Positions 61,301 to 64,000 of a stretch of 64,000 nucleotides of DNA are shown here, one piece after another. Location: assembly GCF_024171695.1 (NCBI RefSeq), contig NZ_JAMTCF010000015.1, positions 124,001 through 188,000 on the forward strand, in the 5' to 3' direction. The notes under the pieces were generated by a model. It saw nothing but the letters and a program-made list of their open reading frames with translations. It did no database searches and had not been told where the DNA came from. The position numbers and the translations under genes were made by a program. Position 1 is the first letter of the stretch, and every line of letters begins with the position of its first letter. This stretch comes from Actinosynnema pretiosum (lineage in GTDB: Bacteria; Actinomycetota; Actinomycetes; Mycobacteriales; Pseudonocardiaceae).

Positions 61301-64000
61301 GACCCGGTCCAGCGAGTCACGTTCCCGCAGCACCTCGATCAGGTCGAAGTCCACGAACGGCTCCAGCGCCGCAGCGCACTCGCGCAACCGCTCCGCGAAC
61401 ACCGGCGACGCCTCCAGCAGCTCCGCGCCCATGCCGACCCACTGCGCCCCCTGACCGGGGAACACGAACACCACGCGCCCGTCGACCTCGGCCGCACCGG
61501 AGGTCACGAGCGCCGACGAGCGGCCCTCGGCCAGCGCCGCCAGCCCGTCGCGGGCCTGCTCCGCCGTCCCGGCCACCACGACCGCCCGCTGCCCGAACGC
61601 CGACCGCGTGCCCGCCAGCGACCAGCCCACGTCCGCCGCACCCGCCCGCGTTCCCGCCAGGTGCGCCACGAGCCGCGCGGCCTGGGCGCGCAGCGCGGCG
61701 GGCGTGCGCCCGGACACCGGCCAGGCCACCGCCTCCACCACCCCGGCCCCCCGAGGGGCCATCGGCGCGGCGGGCGCGTCCTGCGGGGCCTGCTCCAGCA
61801 GCACGTGCGCGTTGGTGCCGGAGATGCCGAACGACGACACCCCCGCCCGGCGGGGCCGCCCGGTCTCCGGCCACGGCCGGGACCCGGTCAGCAGCGCGAC
61901 CGCGCCCGACTCCCAGTCGACCTCCGTCGTCGGGGTGTCGGCGTGCAGGGTCGCGGGCAGCACGCCCCGCTGCATCGCCAGCACCATCTTGAGCACGCTC
62001 GCGATGCCCGCCGCCGCCTGGGTGTGCCCGATGTTCGACTTGACCGACCCCAGCCACAGCGGTCGCCGCGGGTCCCGGTCCCGCCCGTAGGTGGCGAGCA
62101 GCGCCTGCGCCTCGATCGGGTCGCCGAGGGCGGTGCCGGTGCCGTGCGCGTCGACCGCGTCCACCTCGTCGGGGGACAGGCCCGCGTTGGCCAGCGCCTG
62201 CCGGATCACCCGCTGCTGCGCGGGCCCGTTCGGCGCGGTCAGCCCGTTCGACGCCCCGTCCTGGTTCAGCGCCGTGCCGCGCACGACCGCCAGCACCGGG
62301 TGCCCGTTGCGCCGCGCGTCCGAGAGCCGCTCCAGCAGCACCAGACCCACGCCCTCGGCGAACGCCATGCCGTCCGCGTCGTCGCCGAACGCCTTGCACC
62401 GCCCGTCCGGGGCCGCGCCGCGCTGCCGGGAGAACGACACGAACCCGCCCGGCTTCGCGATCACCGTCGCGCCGCCCGCGATCGCCATCGAGCACTCGCC
62501 CGACCGCAGCGCCTGCGCCGCCAGGTGGATCGCCACCAGCGACGACGAGCACGCGGTGTCCACGGTGACGGCTGGCCCGGTCAGCCCGAGCAGGTACGCC
62601 ACCCGGCCGGACGCGATGCTGGTGGTCGAGCCGGTCATCACGTACCCCTCCAGCTCGGCGGGGGTGGTGCCGCTGTGCACGCCGTACTCCTGGTTGATCA
62701 CGCCCGCGAACACGCCGACGTCGCTGCCGCGCACCGAGACCGGGTCCACGCCCGCCCGCTCGAACAGCTCCCACGAGGTCTCCGCGAGCAGCCGCTGCTG
62801 CGGATCGGTGGCCAGCGCCTCGCGCGGGGAGATGCCGAAGAACTCGGCGTCGAACCCGGCCGCGTCGGCCAGGAACCCGCCGTCGCGCACGTAGCTCTTG
62901 CCCGGCCGGTCCGGGTCGGCGTCGTAGAGCGCCTCCAGGTCCCAGCCCCGGTCGCGCGGGAACGGGGTGATCGCGTCCCGGCCCTGCTCCAGCAGCTCCC
63001 ACAGCGCCTCGGGCGAGTCCGCGCCGCCGGGCAGCCTGCAGCTCGCCGAGACGATCACGACCGGATCGTCGTCGCGCGCGCCCGAGGTGGCGACCGCCCG
63101 CGCCTCGGGCAGGCCGTCGCCGGTCAGCTCGGCGCGCAGGTGCTCGGCGAGCGCGGCCGGGGTGGCGTGGTCGAACACCAGCGTGGACGGCAGCCGCAGC
63201 CCGGTCGCGGCGGCGAGCCGGTTGCGCAGCTCCACCGCCGTGAGCGAGTCGAACCCGGTCTCGTTGAACGCGCGCTCGGCGTCGACGGCCTCCTTGCCCG
63301 CCAGGCCCAGGACCACGGCGGCGTGCGAGCGCACCAGGTCCAGCACGAACCGGCGCCGGTCGGCCTCGCCCAGCCCCGCCAGCGCCGCGGCCACGCCGCG
63401 CTCGTCCCGCGCGGAGGCGGCCATGGCGCGGCGCGCGGGCCGGACCAGGCCGCGCAGCACCGGGTTCGCGGCGGTGGCGGCCGTGACGTCCAGCTCGGCG
63501 GCGACCACGGTCGGGCGGCCCGCGTCGAGCGCGGCGTCGAGCAGGCGCAGCGCGGACGCGGTGTCCATGGGGCGCACCAGCTCGCGGCGACCGCCCTGCT
63601 GCGCGGGCAGCCCGGCCGTGAGCGCGCTGGTCCGCGCCCAGCGGCCCCAGGCCAGCGACAGCCCGGCCAGCCCGGCGGCCCTGCGGTGCTGGGCCAGGGC
63701 GTCCAGGTAGGTGTTGGCGGCGGCGTAGTTCGCCTGGCCCGCGTTGCCCAGCACCCCCGCCACCGACGAGCACAGCGCGAACAGCGCCAGGTCGGCGTGC
63801 TTCGTGGCCTCGTGCAGCAGCAGCGCCGCGTCGGCCTTGGGCCGCAGCACCGAGGCGACCCGGTCCGCGTCCAGGGCGGTGACCACCCCGTCGTCCAGGG
63901 CGCCCGCCGCGTGCACGACGCCGGTGAGCGGGTGCGCGGCGGGGATCGAGGCGAGCAGCGCGGTGAGCGCGTCCTCCTCGGACATGTCGCACGCGGCCAG
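58337..64000 (-). CDS. mbcAI: Type I PKS, C-terminal part (end of module 2, module 3), runs off the window
   Basis: 1887 residues are visible and the start lies beyond 64000. Fragment numbering: the end of a KR (LDD motif, residues 1-200) and an ACP (Ser252) close module 2. Module 3 follows: KS (DTACSSS, Cys484), AT (GHSQGE, Ser932; YASH, methylmalonyl type), no DH, KR (from about 1446, A-type: no LDD, Trp in AAWGSG) and ACP (Ser1754). A helical C-terminal docking region (about 1790-1887) pairs with the next PKS. Predicted output of module 3: C11-OH with C10 methyl. The loading domain for AHBA and module 1 would be upstream. Confidence 0.93.
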   Translation of the reverse strand: MAACDMSEEDALTALLASIPAAHPLTGVVHAAGALDDGVVTALDADRVASVLRPKADAALLLHEATKHADLALFALCSSVAGVLGNAGQANYAAANTYLDALAQHRRAAGLAGLSLAWGRWARTSALTAGLPAQQGGRRELVRPMDTASALRLLDAALDAGRPTVVAAELDVTAATAANPVLRGLVRPARRAMAASARDERGVAAALAGLGEADRRRFVLDLVRSHAAVVLGLAGKEAVDAERAFNETGFDSLTAVELRNRLAAATGLRLPSTLVFDHATPAALAEHLRAELTGDGLPEARAVATSGARDDDPVVIVSASCRLPGGADSPEALWELLEQGRDAITPFPRDRGWDLEALYDADPDRPGKSYVRDGGFLADAAGFDAEFFGISPREALATDPQQRLLAETSWELFERAGVDPVSVRGSDVGVFAGVINQEYGVHSGTTPAELEGYVMTGSTTSIASGRVAYLLGLTGPAVTVDTACSSSLVAIHLAAQALRSGECSMAIAGGATVIAKPGGFVSFSRQRGAAPDGRCKAFGDDADGMAFAEGVGLVLLERLSDARRNGHPVLAVVRGTALNQDGASNGLTAPNGPAQQRVIRQALANAGLSPDEVDAVDAHGTGTALGDPIEAQALLATYGRDRDPRRPLWLGSVKSNIGHTQAAAGIASVLKMVLAMQRGVLPATLHADTPTTEVDWESGAVALLTGSRPWPETGRPRRAGVSSFGISGTNAHVLLEQAPQDAPAAPMAPRGAGVVEAVAWPVSGRTPAALRAQAARLVAHLAGTRAGAADVGWSLAGTRSAFGQRAVVVAGTAEQARDGLAALAEGRSSALVTSGAAEVDGRVVFVFPGQGAQWVGMGAELLEASPVFAERLRECAAALEPFVDFDLIEVLRERDSLDRVDVVQPASWAVMVSLAAVWRSLGVEPDAVVGHSQGEIAAAAVSGALSLADAAAVVALRSKAIAQDLAGLGGMMSVALPADAIDLSGYPDRLWIAALNGPTSTVVAGDVDALRELHAHYEATEVRSRIIPVDYASHTGHVDAIRERLAEALAHVRPRAGTIPWLSTATGEWTTGEDAGADYWFRNLRGAVGFHAAITTLAGQGHRVFVEVSSHPVLTTAIEAAIEAAGPAVVTGTLRRDDGGPDRLLTSLAALHVRGVRVDWDAVHAGSGARRIPLPTYAFQHERYWLAEPDAPQAVADAPFWDAVDSGDLAALAGSLGVEPAVLEPVLPGLTSWRSRNRDGATVDDWSYRIGWERVDVPAAPLSGTWLVVAPEAGADDTSVAEVAAALAARGATPRIVAAGADPGDEPAGVLSLLAWDDRPAEGGTLSRGVEDAVALVREAVRRGWSAPLWCATLGAVAVADPGEVTAEFGPQLWGTGVVLGLDLPDVWGGLVDLPARPDGVALDLLCAVVAGAGDEDQLAVRPSGVFARRMTRRPVASAPAWRPRGTVLVTGGTGGLGGHVARWAAEQGAEDLVLLSRGGPDAPGADALAEEITATGARCAVLACDVTDRDALAGVVAGLPDGPLSVVHAAGVARPGRPLAETTPEEFAAIGRGKVAGARLLDELLGGRELDAFVLFSSGAAAWGSGGQAGYAAGNAFLDGLAHRRRARGLAATSVAWGAWGGVGTVDEVLGEQWRRAGLLTMDPRLATLALAHAVGSGEAHVVVADVDWARFAPAYALARPRPLLTALPEVTDALAVPDAPAGGDGFGARLVGLPPAEQERLLTELVRAEAAAVLGLGGITGDRAFREVGFDSLTAVELRNRLGAATGLTLPATLVFDHPRPSALAAHLRSALGPAAAPVDSVAGVLAELDRLETAIPALPTGEISRSRLELRLRRLSARVGELVAANGERANGARSNGGRGAADELDDAGAEDVLAFIDREFGDA

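Overview
This is a GC-rich actinomycete chromosome segment. Codon use, GTG starts, 4-base stop/start overlaps and gene content point to Actinosynnema or a close relative in the Pseudonocardiales. The right three quarters is a benzoquinone ansamycin cluster. Its visible PKS modules and tailoring genes fit macbecin (mbc) better than geldanamycin or ansamitocin. The macbecin assignment is inferred from domain logic and remembered literature, not from a database search.

Left flank (1-16922), ordinary chromosome: the start of an aldo/keto reductase divergent from an XRE/MmyB-type regulator; a minus-strand potassium operon (a 27-aa membrane ORF, kdpF, kdpA, kdpB, kdpC, then a hairpin with a T-run, then kdpD, with no kdpE in view); a PhoU-like gene converging on and overlapping an APC-superfamily permease; a LysA-type decarboxylase; a small secreted protein; an anti-sigma ATPase/STAS pair; a DM13 protein; and a YdcF-family membrane protein. 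A 138-bp palindromic element at 17146-17283 lies between this flank and the cluster.

Cluster accessory genes (17366-36265): a minus-strand operon encodes an O-methyltransferase for methoxymalonyl-ACP, two cytochromes P450 and two further methyltransferases. A plus-strand operon follows with the rest of the methoxymalonyl-ACP genes (dehydrogenase, ACP, acyl-CoA dehydrogenase, FkbH-like protein), a carbamoyltransferase and a small protein of unknown function. After 770 bp of non-coding repeats come the AHBA genes: ROK kinase, type II dehydratase (opposite strand), AHBA synthase, oxidoreductase and HAD phosphatase. A perfect 22-bp stem terminator separates these from the converging minus-strand genes, which are an FAD monooxygenase, the amide synthase and the PKS genes.

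PKS (36262-64000, minus strand, transcribed right to left): the C-terminal part of the first PKS shows the end of module 2 and all of module 3. The second PKS has modules 4 and 5, and the third has modules 6 and 7. AT signatures and reductive domains predict C11-OH/C10-methyl, C8=C9/C8-methyl, C7-OH/C6-methyl, a saturated C4-C5 and C2=C3/C2-methyl. There is no thioesterase; the adjacent amide synthase closes the macrolactam. P450s, methyltransferases, monooxygenase and carbamoyltransferase then finish the molecule. The loading module, module 1, most of module 2, the remaining AHBA genes and any pathway regulator lie outside the window.
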